Below are positions 56,292-64,000 of a stretch of 64,000 bases of DNA, one piece after another. Source of the stretch: Rhodospirillales bacterium (GTDB taxonomy: Bacteria > Pseudomonadota > Alphaproteobacteria > Rhodospirillales > Casp-alpha2); assembly GCA_017640505.1 (NCBI GenBank), contig JAEPQO010000003.1, forward strand, positions 481,892 to 545,891. The letters run 5' to 3'. The notes below the pieces were generated by a model. That model did no database searches, had not been told where the DNA came from, and saw only the letters and a list, made by a program, of their open reading frames with translations. Each line of letters begins with the position of its first letter. The first letter of the stretch is position 1. The position numbers and the translations under genes are program-made.

Positions 56292-57362
56292 TTGAGCACC
56301 AACGAATACAAGATTGCGGTTATTCCGGGCGACGGCATCGGCAACGAGGTCGTGCCGCCAACCTGCCGGATTCTCGAAGCCGTCGCGCGCAAGTACGATC
56401 TTGGCTTCAGCTTCGACGAGAAGGACTGGAGCTGCGAGCGTTTTCACAAGGAAGGCGCGATGATGCCGGAAGACGGCCTCGATGATATCGGCAAGCACGA
56501 CAGCATTCTGCTTGGTGCCGTCGGTTACCCTGGGGTGCCGGATCACGTCTCGCTCTGGGGGCTGCTGATCCCGATCCGCCGCCAGTACAAACAGTATGTC
56601 TCGCTGCGCCCCGTGCGTCTGTTCGAGGGTGTGTCCTGTCCGCTTGCCGGCCGCACGCCGGGCGATATCGACATGGTCATCGTGCGCGAGAACAACGAGG
56701 GCGAATATTCCGAAATCGGCGGGCGTATGTACGGCGGTACTGAGGACGAGTTCGTCTCGCAGCAGTCCATCTTCACCCGCAAGGGGACCGACCGAATCAT
56801 GCGTTACGCGTTCGAGCTTGCGAAAACCCGGGCACGCAAGCACGTGACGTCAGCGACGAAATCGAACGGCATCATCCATTCCATGCCGTACTGGGACGAG
56901 CGTTTCGAAACCATCTCGGCGGAATATCCGGACATCGAAACGGCGAAGTTCCACATCGATATTCTGGTGGCGCGTTTCGTGACCAATCCGGACTGGTTCG
57001 ACGTGGTGGTCGGCTCCAACCTGTTCGGTGACATTCTGTCGGACCTTGGTCCGGGGATCACTGGCACCATAGCCATCGCACCGTCGGGCAACATCAACCC
57101 GGAGAAAGAGTTCCCGTCGATGTTCGAACCGGTCCACGGCTCCGCGCCGGATATCGCAGGGCAGGGGATCGCGAACCCGATCGGTACCGTCTGGTGCGCG
57201 TCGATGATGCTCGATCATCTGGGGCATTCGGAAGCGGCCGCCGACATGATTACAGCGATTGAGAACCTGCTCAAAGGTGATGGGCCGAAGACGCCGGATA
57301 TGGGCGGCAACGCCACGACCGAGGAAATGTGCCGCGCGCTGGAGGAAGAACTGGGGAACTGA
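56292..57362 (+). CDS. tartrate/D-malate dehydrogenase-like enzyme
   Basis: A 356-residue beta-decarboxylating dehydrogenase of the isocitrate/isopropylmalate family. It has IAVIPGDGIGNEVV near the N-terminus, RENNEGEYSEIGGR (about 137-150), and the metal-site region NLFGDILSDLGPGITGT. The RENNEGEYS pattern fits tartrate dehydrogenase/D-malate dehydrogenase rather than leuB (RELTGG). Cofactor is probably NAD+. The start is TTG 56292 with GAGGGGAG upstream. It is 2 bp before phzF. Confidence 0.88.
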   Translation: MSTNEYKIAVIPGDGIGNEVVPPTCRILEAVARKYDLGFSFDEKDWSCERFHKEGAMMPEDGLDDIGKHDSILLGAVGYPGVPDHVSLWGLLIPIRRQYKQYVSLRPVRLFEGVSCPLAGRTPGDIDMVIVRENNEGEYSEIGGRMYGGTEDEFVSQQSIFTRKGTDRIMRYAFELAKTRARKHVTSATKSNGIIHSMPYWDERFETISAEYPDIETAKFHIDILVARFVTNPDWFDVVVGSNLFGDILSDLGPGITGTIAIAPSGNINPEKEFPSMFEPVHGSAPDIAGQGIANPIGTVWCASMMLDHLGHSEAAADMITAIENLLKGDGPKTPDMGGNATTEEMCRALEEELGN

Positions 57363-57364
57363 CG

Positions 57365-58147
57365 ATGACGGCCATTCCGCTCTATCAACTCGATGCATTC
57401 ACGGACCGGCCGTTCGGCGGCAATCCTGCCGCGGTCTGCCCGCTTGACGAATGGCTGCCGGATGACGTGATGCAGTCGATTGCACTCGAGAACAACCTGT
57501 CCGAAACGGCGTTTTACGTGCCCGAAGGCGACGGTTACCGGCTGCGCTGGTTTACGCCGAAGATCGAGGTCGATCTATGCGGTCACGCGACGCTCGCCAC
57601 CGGGGCCCTGATCCTGGAAAAATTGGAGCCGGGGCGTGAGGCCGTTTCGTTCGAGACCCGGAGCGGGACGCTCGGCGTCAAACGTGAGGGCGATATGCTG
57701 GTGATGGATTTCCCGGCGTTGCCCGCAAGTGAAGTGCCGATGCCGGACGGGCTTGAGGCGGCATTGGGCAAGACGCCGTTGAAATTCCTGCGTGCCGTCA
57801 AGAACATGGCCGTGTTCGAAAGCGAGAGCGATGTCCACGGTATCGATCCCGATTTTGATTTCATCGCCGCCATGGAGGGGATGGGGCTCATCATCACGGC
57901 GCCGGGCGATGGATCTGACTGTGCGTCACGCTATTTTGCGCCGCATGCCGGAATCGATGAAGATCCGGTGACGGGATCGGCGCACTGCACCATTGTCCCT
58001 TACTGGGCGGGAATTCTCGGCAAGGATGATATCCATGCGCGCCAGATCTCCGAACGTGTCGGCGACCTGTATTGCCGCATGAACGGCGACCGGGTCGTCA
58101 TTGGCGGTAAGGCGCGACTGGTTGTCGAGGGGACCTTCCTGCTGTGA
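57365..58147 (+). CDS. PhzF-family isomerase-like protein
   Basis: A 260-residue protein with the diaminopimelate-epimerase fold of PhzF. FGGNPAAVCPLDEWLP (17-32), the catalytic Glu47 in NNLSETAFYV, CGHATLATG and DPVTGSAHC are intact. Most members outside phenazine clusters have no known substrate, and no phenazine genes are present. It overlaps the GNAT gene by 4 bp (GTGA). Confidence 0.88.
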   Translation: MTAIPLYQLDAFTDRPFGGNPAAVCPLDEWLPDDVMQSIALENNLSETAFYVPEGDGYRLRWFTPKIEVDLCGHATLATGALILEKLEPGREAVSFETRSGTLGVKREGDMLVMDFPALPASEVPMPDGLEAALGKTPLKFLRAVKNMAVFESESDVHGIDPDFDFIAAMEGMGLIITAPGDGSDCASRYFAPHAGIDEDPVTGSAHCTIVPYWAGILGKDDIHARQISERVGDLYCRMNGDRVVIGGKARLVVEGTFLL

Positions 58148-58629
58148 GCCGCATTGCGTTCGATATATCGGTCGGACGTGGCCCCGCGGACATGGATACG
58201 GTGCGTGAGATGTTCGCCGAGTATCAGCAATGGCTTGGCGTCGATCTCTGTTTCCAGGACTTCGAAAACGAACTGGCGGGTTTGCCGGGCAAATATGCGC
58301 CCCCGGAGGGTGAGGTATTCATCGCCCGGGACGGCGCCGACGTTGCCGGGATCGTTGCAGTCAGGCCGGTCGGCGACCCGGCGGAGAAGTTGTCCGAGAT
58401 GAAGCGCCTTTACGTTCGCGACAGGTGGCGCGGTCGACGGCTTGGCCGGAAGCTTGCCGATATGGCCGTCGGCTTCGCGGTGCACGCGGGATACCGGAAA
58501 ATGGTTCTGGACACGTTGCCGCAGCTCGCGACGGCGAGGGGCATGTATGGCCGAATGGGATTTCAGGAGACGGCGCCGTATTACCACAACCCCATATCGG
58601 GCGTGGTTTACATGGAGAAAATCCTCTAG
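58144..58629 (+). CDS. GNAT-family N-acetyltransferase
   Basis: A 161-residue acetyltransferase. MKRLYVRDRWRGRRLGRKLADMAV (about 86-109) holds the R/Q-x-x-G-x-G/A-like acetyl-CoA loop, and ARGMYGRMGFQET is the closing motif. The substrate is unknown. The GTG start overlaps the phzF stop, so it is translationally coupled and closes the dehydrogenase-phzF-GNAT unit. Confidence 0.85.
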   Translation: MSRIAFDISVGRGPADMDTVREMFAEYQQWLGVDLCFQDFENELAGLPGKYAPPEGEVFIARDGADVAGIVAVRPVGDPAEKLSEMKRLYVRDRWRGRRLGRKLADMAVGFAVHAGYRKMVLDTLPQLATARGMYGRMGFQETAPYYHNPISGVVYMEKIL

Positions 58630-58694
58630 GCTCGGTAGAAACCACAATGACAAGGCATCATCAAAAAGCCGTATTGTGCTCCGAGGATGGAAAT

Positions 58695-59282
58695 ATGAAG
58701 TTTGCCGGTGTCGTTCGCTCGCTTTGTTGCGTCTGCTTTGCTGTCTCCTTGGGGGTGGCGGTGTTGCCGGTTGCTGCCGAGGCCGAGCAGCTCAAGCTCA
58801 AACGCTCCTTCGGCCTGCGTGGTGAGGGCGAATCGCATGTCCAGATGCGGTCGATCCTGGCGCCCGTCAAACGCAGTGCGAAAAGCCGCTCCACCGCGAA
58901 TATACCTGTGACACCTGTTTTGACCGTCGTGTCGAAGGACAAGGTCGGGCATGTCTGTTCGTTGGGGCCCCGGATCAACGACGCCTTGCTGCGGTCGTGG
59001 TATGCACAGCCCATGACGCTCGACTACATTTTCGATCCTGATAAGACGAAGGAACGGGTGTATCGCATTTCCAAGACGACCGAGCAGAAAGCCGAGGACC
59101 AGCGCCTGATTGCGGCGATCAACAAGGCGCTCGGCGACGAGTTGGTCAGCGATATTCTGGTCATCAAGGGCATTCGTCAGATGGGCGGCGGCGCGATCTC
59201 GAAACTGCCGTTTGCAAGCGTGCTCGGCTGTGCGGAGCTCGAACAGTCTGCGCCGCCGGAAGAAGAGAAAAAAGCGCATTAA
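58695..59282 (+). CDS. unidentified exported protein
   Basis: About 195 residues with a signal peptide (VVRSLCCVCFAVSLGVAVLPVA) and a cleavage site near AEA/EQ. The mature part is basic near its start and then has VGHVCSLGPRINDALLRSWY and a helical TEQKAEDQRLIAAINKALGD, ending in Glu/Lys. ATG 58695 gives the signal peptide at the N-terminus; ATG 58647 would add 16 residues. I do not recognise a family; a role in the envelope is inferred from export. Confidence 0.72.
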   Translation: MKFAGVVRSLCCVCFAVSLGVAVLPVAAEAEQLKLKRSFGLRGEGESHVQMRSILAPVKRSAKSRSTANIPVTPVLTVVSKDKVGHVCSLGPRINDALLRSWYAQPMTLDYIFDPDKTKERVYRISKTTEQKAEDQRLIAAINKALGDELVSDILVIKGIRQMGGGAISKLPFASVLGCAELEQSAPPEEEKKAH

Positions 59283-59463
59283 CCACCCGGATCGCGGAAA
59301 ACCGCGATTTTGCGACATTTCTCTTGTGATTTTTTAACCAAAGATTAGTATTCGGCTGATGCCTCAGCACCAATATTTGGTGGAGGCCGCTAAGTATTGT
59401 GGGCGATGTTCCGGGAAGCCATAACGAGCCGGATGCCCACGGGATACGAAATAAGGGGGCGGC

Positions 59464-60882
59464 ATGGCCAAGAAGACAGGACGATTTCTCAAGAGGATGA
59501 TGCCATTGTGCCTTGCTGCTGGGATGCTCAGCGGCTGTGCGATGTTCGACAACAACCTCTTCGAAGACTCGTTCTGGGCATCCAGCCCGTTCAAGCAGAA
59601 CGATCAGGCGGAACTCGGCTTGGCCGAGCTTGCCAAAGGCAACTATGTGACGGCCGAGGGGCATTTTCAGCGGGCTTTGAAGGCGAATTCCCGCGACATA
59701 CATGCGCTGCTTGGCTCTGGTATCCTCTATCAGAATACTGGCCAGCTGGTAAAAGCGCGTGAGATGTATGAAGCCGTGCTTGCCATCAGGCCGGACGACA
59801 GTGAGCAGTTCGTGGTCTGGAGCGAGCTGAACACGCGCCCCGCATCGCAGATTGCAAGCGTCAACCTGTCACTCCTGGAAACCGGCGGTACGACTCCCGC
59901 GGCAATGGCGCCCGTGAGTTCCACCGGTGTGCCGGTCGGTGCGGCGCCGCAGGGCAACGTGATGCTCGGTCGTGCCAGTACCGAGGTCGCGTCGACACCG
60001 GCACCGATGACCAGCGCGCCCGCCACGGGAAACAGCATGGCCGCGCAATCGCCGAGCGAGATTGGCAGTTTCATGGGTGCGGATGCGAACGTCATGTCAC
60101 GGTTCGCAACCATCAAGGCACTCAGGGATCAGGGACTGATCACGCAGGACGAATACCGCCAGCGCCGTCAGTCGAGCGTCGGGGCGTTGCTGCCTTTGAC
60201 GTCGCCGCCGCCGGCAGCCGGTCTGGACCGGCCGGTGCCGACGACCGAGCAGATATCGGCACGCCTCAGGGCGATTGGCCGGGCGCTTGAAATGCGCGCG
60301 ATCTCCGTGTCGCAGCATGCGGCGGAGCGGAACATGATTCTCGATGCGCTGATGCCGTCCGCGCCGGTGATGGTTGCTGAACCGACGGCGCCGCCGCGCG
60401 GCCTGATGGAAGGTGCCGATGCGATCCGTCGTCTCGAGAAACTGCGCGATGCTGGATATATCTCCGGAGATGAGTATGCGCGCGAGCGTCAGGCAATCGA
60501 ATTGTCCGTTCAGGCGACACCATCGCCGTCTGGGCAGAATACGGCGTCCGCTGCACCCGCTGCACCGCAGCCTCAGCCTCAGCCTGAGCAGATGATGAAG
60601 AAGGAGCCCGAGAAGCCGGCCGGGCCGCAGCCCGCCGTGCATCTGGCGTCCTATCGTTCGGCGAAGCAGGCGGAGAGCGGCTGGCTTCAGATCAAGCGGG
60701 CACACGGTAACATCATTGGTGGCCTCGACCACGAGGTCAGTCGGGTTACGCTCGGCAGCAAGGGCACGTACTATCGCCTCAAGGCCGGCCCGTTGCCATC
60801 GGTTTCGGAAGCCAAGTCGCTTTGCCGCAAGCTGAAGCAACGCCGTCAGTTCTGTGACACCACGGTGATGAACGACGGTTAA
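59464..60882 (+). CDS. lipoprotein with TPR, two SHOCT-like motifs and SPOR domain
   Basis: A 472-residue protein. Lipobox LSGC (Cys25); TPR-like helices at about 52-110 (LGLAELAKGNYVTAEGHFQ, LLGSGILYQNTGQLVKAREM); a Ala/Pro linker; two SHOCT-like helices (TIKALRDQGLITQDEYRQRR at about 215 and LEKLRDAGYISGDEYARERQ at about 322); then a C-terminal SPOR domain (HLASYRSAKQAESGWLQIKR ... YYRLKAGPLPSVSEAKSLC). SPOR binds denuded peptidoglycan at the septum. It is a single gene; its 3' end overlaps the hydrolase gene by 4 bp. Confidence 0.83.
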   Translation: MAKKTGRFLKRMMPLCLAAGMLSGCAMFDNNLFEDSFWASSPFKQNDQAELGLAELAKGNYVTAEGHFQRALKANSRDIHALLGSGILYQNTGQLVKAREMYEAVLAIRPDDSEQFVVWSELNTRPASQIASVNLSLLETGGTTPAAMAPVSSTGVPVGAAPQGNVMLGRASTEVASTPAPMTSAPATGNSMAAQSPSEIGSFMGADANVMSRFATIKALRDQGLITQDEYRQRRQSSVGALLPLTSPPPAAGLDRPVPTTEQISARLRAIGRALEMRAISVSQHAAERNMILDALMPSAPVMVAEPTAPPRGLMEGADAIRRLEKLRDAGYISGDEYARERQAIELSVQATPSPSGQNTASAAPAAPQPQPQPEQMMKKEPEKPAGPQPAVHLASYRSAKQAESGWLQIKRAHGNIIGGLDHEVSRVTLGSKGTYYRLKAGPLPSVSEAKSLCRKLKQRRQFCDTTVMNDG

Positions 60883-61655
60883 GCGTCGTCGGCAAACGCC
60901 CGGATTATCCGGATAACTTCCTCGGGCTTCTCGGCATGGGCCCAGTGTCCAGCGTCGGCGATTTCCGCGTGCTCAGCCATCGGAAAAAGATTCTCGATCA
61001 GCGGCACATGACTGTCTGCGACGAAGTCGGAGTTTCCGCCGCGCACGAATAGGGTGCGGCCTTCGTACGGCGCCCCGTGACCCGCCGGGAAATCAAGGAT
61101 GGCCGGCAAGCCACGCTCGATCGCATCGAGGTTCACTTGCCATTTTAGTCTGTTGTCGTCCTGCCCGAGGTTCTGCAATAGGAACGCACGCACACCGGGA
61201 TCGGGGATTGCATCCTTCATATACTCTTCCGCTTGCGAGCGCCTTTCGAGATCGCCAAGCGGGACGCCGCGCATGGCGTCGATATAGGGCTGGTAAGTGT
61301 GGTCGTAGGCTACAGGCGCGATGTCGATGACCATCAGGGCGCGAACGAGTTCGGGTTCTGTCATCGCCAAGGTCATGGCCGCCTTGCCGCCCATGGAATG
61401 ACCGGCAACGACGGCAGGGCCGGCATCGAGATCACGAATGAGTTTTGCAAGATCTCCGGCCATCGCCGGATACGTCATCTCGTCGTCCCATGGGCTATCG
61501 CCGTGGTTGCGCATATCCGCGGTTACGATGCGGATATCGTCCGCTAGCCGCTTCTGGATTGCCTGCCAGTTGCGTTTGCGGCCGAACAGGCCGTGCAGGA
61601 TGAGCAACGGCGTGCCGGCACCGAGATCAGTAATGCTGAGAGGAACAGCGGGCAT
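60879..61655 (-). CDS. alpha/beta hydrolase, YbfF-like
   Basis: A 258-residue serine hydrolase. The oxyanion region ILHGLFGRKRNW (19-30) and nucleophile elbow GHSMGGKAAM (about 95-104) are present, the acid Asp is probable near 217, and the catalytic His lies in DAGHWAHAEKP. It resembles the esterase/thioesterase YbfF and mitochondrial ABHD11. The substrate is unknown. It is upstream of nothing on its strand and ends against the SPOR lipoprotein gene. Confidence 0.87.
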   Translation of the reverse strand: MPAVPLSITDLGAGTPLLILHGLFGRKRNWQAIQKRLADDIRIVTADMRNHGDSPWDDEMTYPAMAGDLAKLIRDLDAGPAVVAGHSMGGKAAMTLAMTEPELVRALMVIDIAPVAYDHTYQPYIDAMRGVPLGDLERRSQAEEYMKDAIPDPGVRAFLLQNLGQDDNRLKWQVNLDAIERGLPAILDFPAGHGAPYEGRTLFVRGGNSDFVADSHVPLIENLFPMAEHAEIADAGHWAHAEKPEEVIRIIRAFADDA

Positions 61656-61666
61656 CGTGCCGCCGC

Positions 61667-63031
61667 TCAGTCGTTGTTGCTTGCGGCCAGTTCGGTGCCT
61701 TTAAGGGAAGCCAGGAGCCGGTCCTGTTTTTCCCGGAACGCGAGGAAGCTCGCCAGTTCCTTGCCTTCCAGCGTGCGCCCGGACGGCATCTTCACCCGCA
61801 GCGGATTGACCTGCTTGCCGCCCGTCAAAACTTCATAGTGAAGGTGCGGGCCCGTCGAGCGGCCGGTTGAACCGACGTAGCCGATGATCTGTCCCTGTTC
61901 GACGCGCGTACCGGCACGGACACCGCGTGCGAAGCCCTTCATGTGGGCATAGGCGGTTTCGTACGTGCCGTTGTGCCGGATCCGGATGTAATTTCCGTAT
62001 CCGCCCTTGCGCCCGGCATAGGCGACGGTGCCGTTCCCGGCGGCATAGATCGGCGTGCCCGTCGGCGCGGCAAAGTCGGTGCCCTTGTGCATCCGGGTGT
62101 AGCCGAGGATCGGGTGCTTGCGCTTGCCGAACGTGGATGAAAGGCGTGCGCCGTCGATGGGGGTGCGCATCAGCGCCTTGCGTGACGCCTTACCGTTTTC
62201 GTCGAAGTAATCGACGGTGCCGTCTTCCAGGGTATGGCGATAAATATTGATTCGCTTGCCGCTAAGCGTGATCGACGCAAACGTGACGGCACCGTTGTAG
62301 ACAGGCTTGCCCGCCTTGTCGAAAACGCGCTCGTACATGACTTCGAAGCTGTCGCCGCCACGGATGTCGCGTTGAAAGTCAACGTCCCAGGACATGAGCC
62401 GGATCATGCGTGCGATGATGACCGGCGGCACGCCTGCATCCCGACCCGCAATATAAAGGCTGCTGTCGATTGTGCCTTCGGCACGGACGGGGACGCGGTC
62501 GAGTTTCTTTGCGCGCTGCTCGGCGCGGAAATTGCCATCCTCGGCCCGTGCGATCCGGACCTCGGTCTTGTAGTCGGGTTCGATGGCGAAGCCGATAAAG
62601 GTGTCCGACTTATTCTGCGTACGGGCGTCGACGGACGTGGGGGCGCTCTCGAACGTCAGCGTGACGTCCTGGCCACGGCGAATGCGGCGTGGGTCGACAT
62701 ACTCCGACATTGCCTTGATGGCATAATGTGCATCGGTGCGATCGACGCCGGCACGAAGCAGAAGCTTCGCGAGCGTGTCACCGTTACCGACTTCGACGTG
62801 CTGATTATAGATTGCGGGCTGTGCCGGCACGTCCGCTGCGGTACGCGGCGGCACGGGGCGGCGGGTCTGCAGCGTCGCTGCGGCGGCCGGGTTGCCAAGC
62901 GAGATTGGCGCCATGGCCATGGTGTCCGCTTCCGGCAGGTCTTCGCCGATTTCGACTTGAAGTACGTTGAGCGCGAACAGCAATGCGACGCTCGATGCCG
63001 CGGCAATGAAGAAAATGCCTTTGTTCGTCAT
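61667..63031 (-). CDS. M23-family peptidoglycan endopeptidase
   Basis: A 454-residue protein with an N-terminal membrane anchor (IFFIAAASSVALLFALNVLQV). A LysM/OapA-like segment (VEVGNGDTLAKLLLRAGV) leads to a middle domain and the LytM domain. MHKGTDFAAP and GPHLHYEV keep all zinc ligands, so it should be an active endopeptidase cutting peptide cross-links, like MepM. It precedes the hydrolase gene by 11 bp and is divergent from rrn. Confidence 0.92.
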   Translation of the reverse strand: MTNKGIFFIAAASSVALLFALNVLQVEIGEDLPEADTMAMAPISLGNPAAAATLQTRRPVPPRTAADVPAQPAIYNQHVEVGNGDTLAKLLLRAGVDRTDAHYAIKAMSEYVDPRRIRRGQDVTLTFESAPTSVDARTQNKSDTFIGFAIEPDYKTEVRIARAEDGNFRAEQRAKKLDRVPVRAEGTIDSSLYIAGRDAGVPPVIIARMIRLMSWDVDFQRDIRGGDSFEVMYERVFDKAGKPVYNGAVTFASITLSGKRINIYRHTLEDGTVDYFDENGKASRKALMRTPIDGARLSSTFGKRKHPILGYTRMHKGTDFAAPTGTPIYAAGNGTVAYAGRKGGYGNYIRIRHNGTYETAYAHMKGFARGVRAGTRVEQGQIIGYVGSTGRSTGPHLHYEVLTGGKQVNPLRVKMPSGRTLEGKELASFLAFREKQDRLLASLKGTELAASNND

Positions 63032-63418
63032 GGCTTCTGCCTAAACCCCTTGATTCCCTCAAGAATCCTGCTGGCCGCCTCACCGAAGCGGTCTGTCTTG
63101 CCACTTTCTATGGCGGACCTTGTTATTGCTAGTGAGTGCCCAGGGTGCCGCCTTCTCAATAGTGAAACCAAATTGGCCCGCCCGGACGCCGCGTGTCAAG
63201 CGGTTTCAGGGCGATTCTGCCAATGGAATCAAGGATATCTGCCGAACCTTAAGAAACGGTTTCGGTCTCATCGGGTTGGTCGTGGTGGCATTTCGCGGAT
63301 GCCCACGAAATATTTTTTCGCGAATTGGCCTGAAAACTCTCGATCTGCGTCTGCAGAAGTCATTTTATTTATTTGTTTTCAATGCACTAGAGTTCCATCA
63401 CAAAGATATTAAAAAGAT

Positions 63419-63448
63419 TTGACAGCAAACAGGCTGTCGGCCTATAAC
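63419..63448 (+). promoter_or_regulatory. rrn operon sigma70 promoter
   Basis: TTGACA (63419-63424) and TATAAC (63443-63448) with 18-bp spacing, preceded by an AT-rich UP-element-like stretch from about 63360. It is 300 bp before the 16S gene. From 63032 to about 63360 I see nothing recognisable. Confidence 0.82.
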
Positions 63449-63458
63449 CCCGTCTCTC

Positions 63459-63490
63459 GCGGGGCGTTGGAGACCTTTCCGACGCCCCGC
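63459..63490 (+). other. hairpin in the rRNA leader
   Basis: GCGGGGCGT/ACGCCCCGC, a 9-bp stem with a 14-base loop, about 10 bp after the transcription start. It has no T-run and is probably part of the precursor leader. A clear boxA could not be identified between here and the 16S start. Confidence 0.5.
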
Positions 63491-63746
63491 GTGACGCGAG
63501 GATGCCGCACTTGGCAGTTTCGTGACCGCGTTGAAGGGTTCTCTTCGGCGCACTGCTGATGGACATTGTGAATACGGAAGAGATGCGTGGGCGGCGGCTA
63601 GTTGTCGTTGGGGTTTCATGGAGCCTGTTTTTCCCACGTATCGGAACTGCTTTTTGGCGTTGGTCTTTATGGCCGGCGGTATTGAGCAGCCACGATTGTG
63701 CGAGGACAGCTCTTGTCGGTTTTCAGTGTTTCGGCACTGACAACTC

Positions 63747-64000
63747 AACTTGAGAGTTTGATCCTGGCTCAGAACGAACGCTGGCGGCATGCCTAACACA
63801 TGCAAGTCGAACGAAGGCCCTAGCTTGCTAGGTGTCCTTAGTGGCGAACGGGTGAGTAACGCGTGGGAACCTGCCCTAGAGTGGGGAACAACCTTTGGAA
63901 ACGAAGGCTAATACCGCATACGCTCTGAGGAGGAAAGGCTTCGGCCGCTCTTGGATGGTCCCGCGTCTGATTAGCTTGTTGGTGGGGTAACGGCCTACCA
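63747..64000 (+). rRNA. rrs: 16S ribosomal RNA, 5' part
   Basis: Begins with AGAGTTTGATCCTGGCTCAG and continues with the conserved GAACGCTGGCGGCATGCCTAACACATGCAAG, GGCGAACGGGTGAGTAACGCGTG and CTGATTAGCTTGTTGGTGGGG segments (each shown in part). Only about 254 of 1480 nt are present; the gene runs past the window edge. The pattern is alphaproteobacterial. The 5' end is estimated from the E. coli alignment. Confidence 0.97.

Noticed and set aside
57365..58147. Phenazine biosynthesis cluster
   Set aside because: PhzF homologues are widespread outside phenazine clusters, and no phzA-E or phzG genes are here.
63522..63740. 72-codon open frame before the 16S gene
   Set aside because: It lies in the rRNA leader between promoter and 16S start, with no family match; it is a chance open frame.

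Overview
This window is from the chromosome of an aerobic alphaproteobacterium, most likely in or near the Rhodospirillales. The evidence is the 5' end of a 16S rRNA gene at the right edge, a transhydrogenase with a split alpha subunit (pntAA/pntAB/pntB) as in Rhodospirillum, a COQ9 homologue (ubiquinone), a DUF1013/TrcR-type regulator, small DUF1192, DUF465, DUF4164 and DUF1127 proteins typical of this class, and a 6S RNA between zapA and the 5-formyl-THF cyclo-ligase gene. Base composition and codon use look uniform. I see no phage, insertion sequence, integron, CRISPR array or obvious genomic island; this is mainly core chromosome.

Left part (1-24 kb): transhydrogenase operon behind a 16-bp palindrome; a Bcr/CflA-type exporter; rpsU; def-COQ9; an unidentified conserved-looking protein; purEK; a protein with a degenerate GGDEF-like domain; a 6-phosphofructokinase flanked by two DUF465 mini-proteins; two divergent acyl-CoA synthetase genes (DmdB-like and prpE); an SDR and an Ic-type aminotransferase; a periplasmic cytochrome c; trcR; a quinone oxidoreductase; a tandem hot-dog thioesterase pair; hsp20.

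Middle (22.8-33.5 kb) is a long run on the minus strand. In transcription order it holds gap, an unknown gene, thiE, efp, suhB, an OmpA-like periplasmic protein, a MotA/ExbB-like plus MotB-like pair, an MFS transporter and rpmE, followed by a membrane-anchored class III nucleotidyl cyclase. The stator-like pair with its OmpA-domain neighbour is the least explained multi-gene unit in the window.

Right part (33.7-64 kb) runs mostly on the plus strand: DUF4164-zapA-6S RNA-fau-ymdB; yebC-ruvCAB-ybgC-tolQRAB-pal-cpoB (Holliday junction processing and the Tol-Pal envelope complex); tilS-ftsH-folP-glmM-thiD; a divergent MocR regulator facing DUF1127, a DMT exporter and a threonine-dehydratase-like enzyme, with paired ATTGT/ACAAT operators between them; alaX; a tartrate/D-malate-type dehydrogenase, PhzF and GNAT genes; a SPOR-domain lipoprotein; an alpha/beta hydrolase; an M23 endopeptidase; and an rrn operon promoter, leader and 16S start.

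Three intergenic two-hairpin repeats (7.6, 22.7 and 48.6 kb) look like dispersed palindromic repeats. I did not find a clearly new defence or biosynthetic system. The best leads are the stator/OmpA unit, the MocR operator arrangement, the degenerate GGDEF protein and the lipoprotein with two SHOCT-like motifs. Coordinates come from reading frames and manual counting; short sites may be off by a base.
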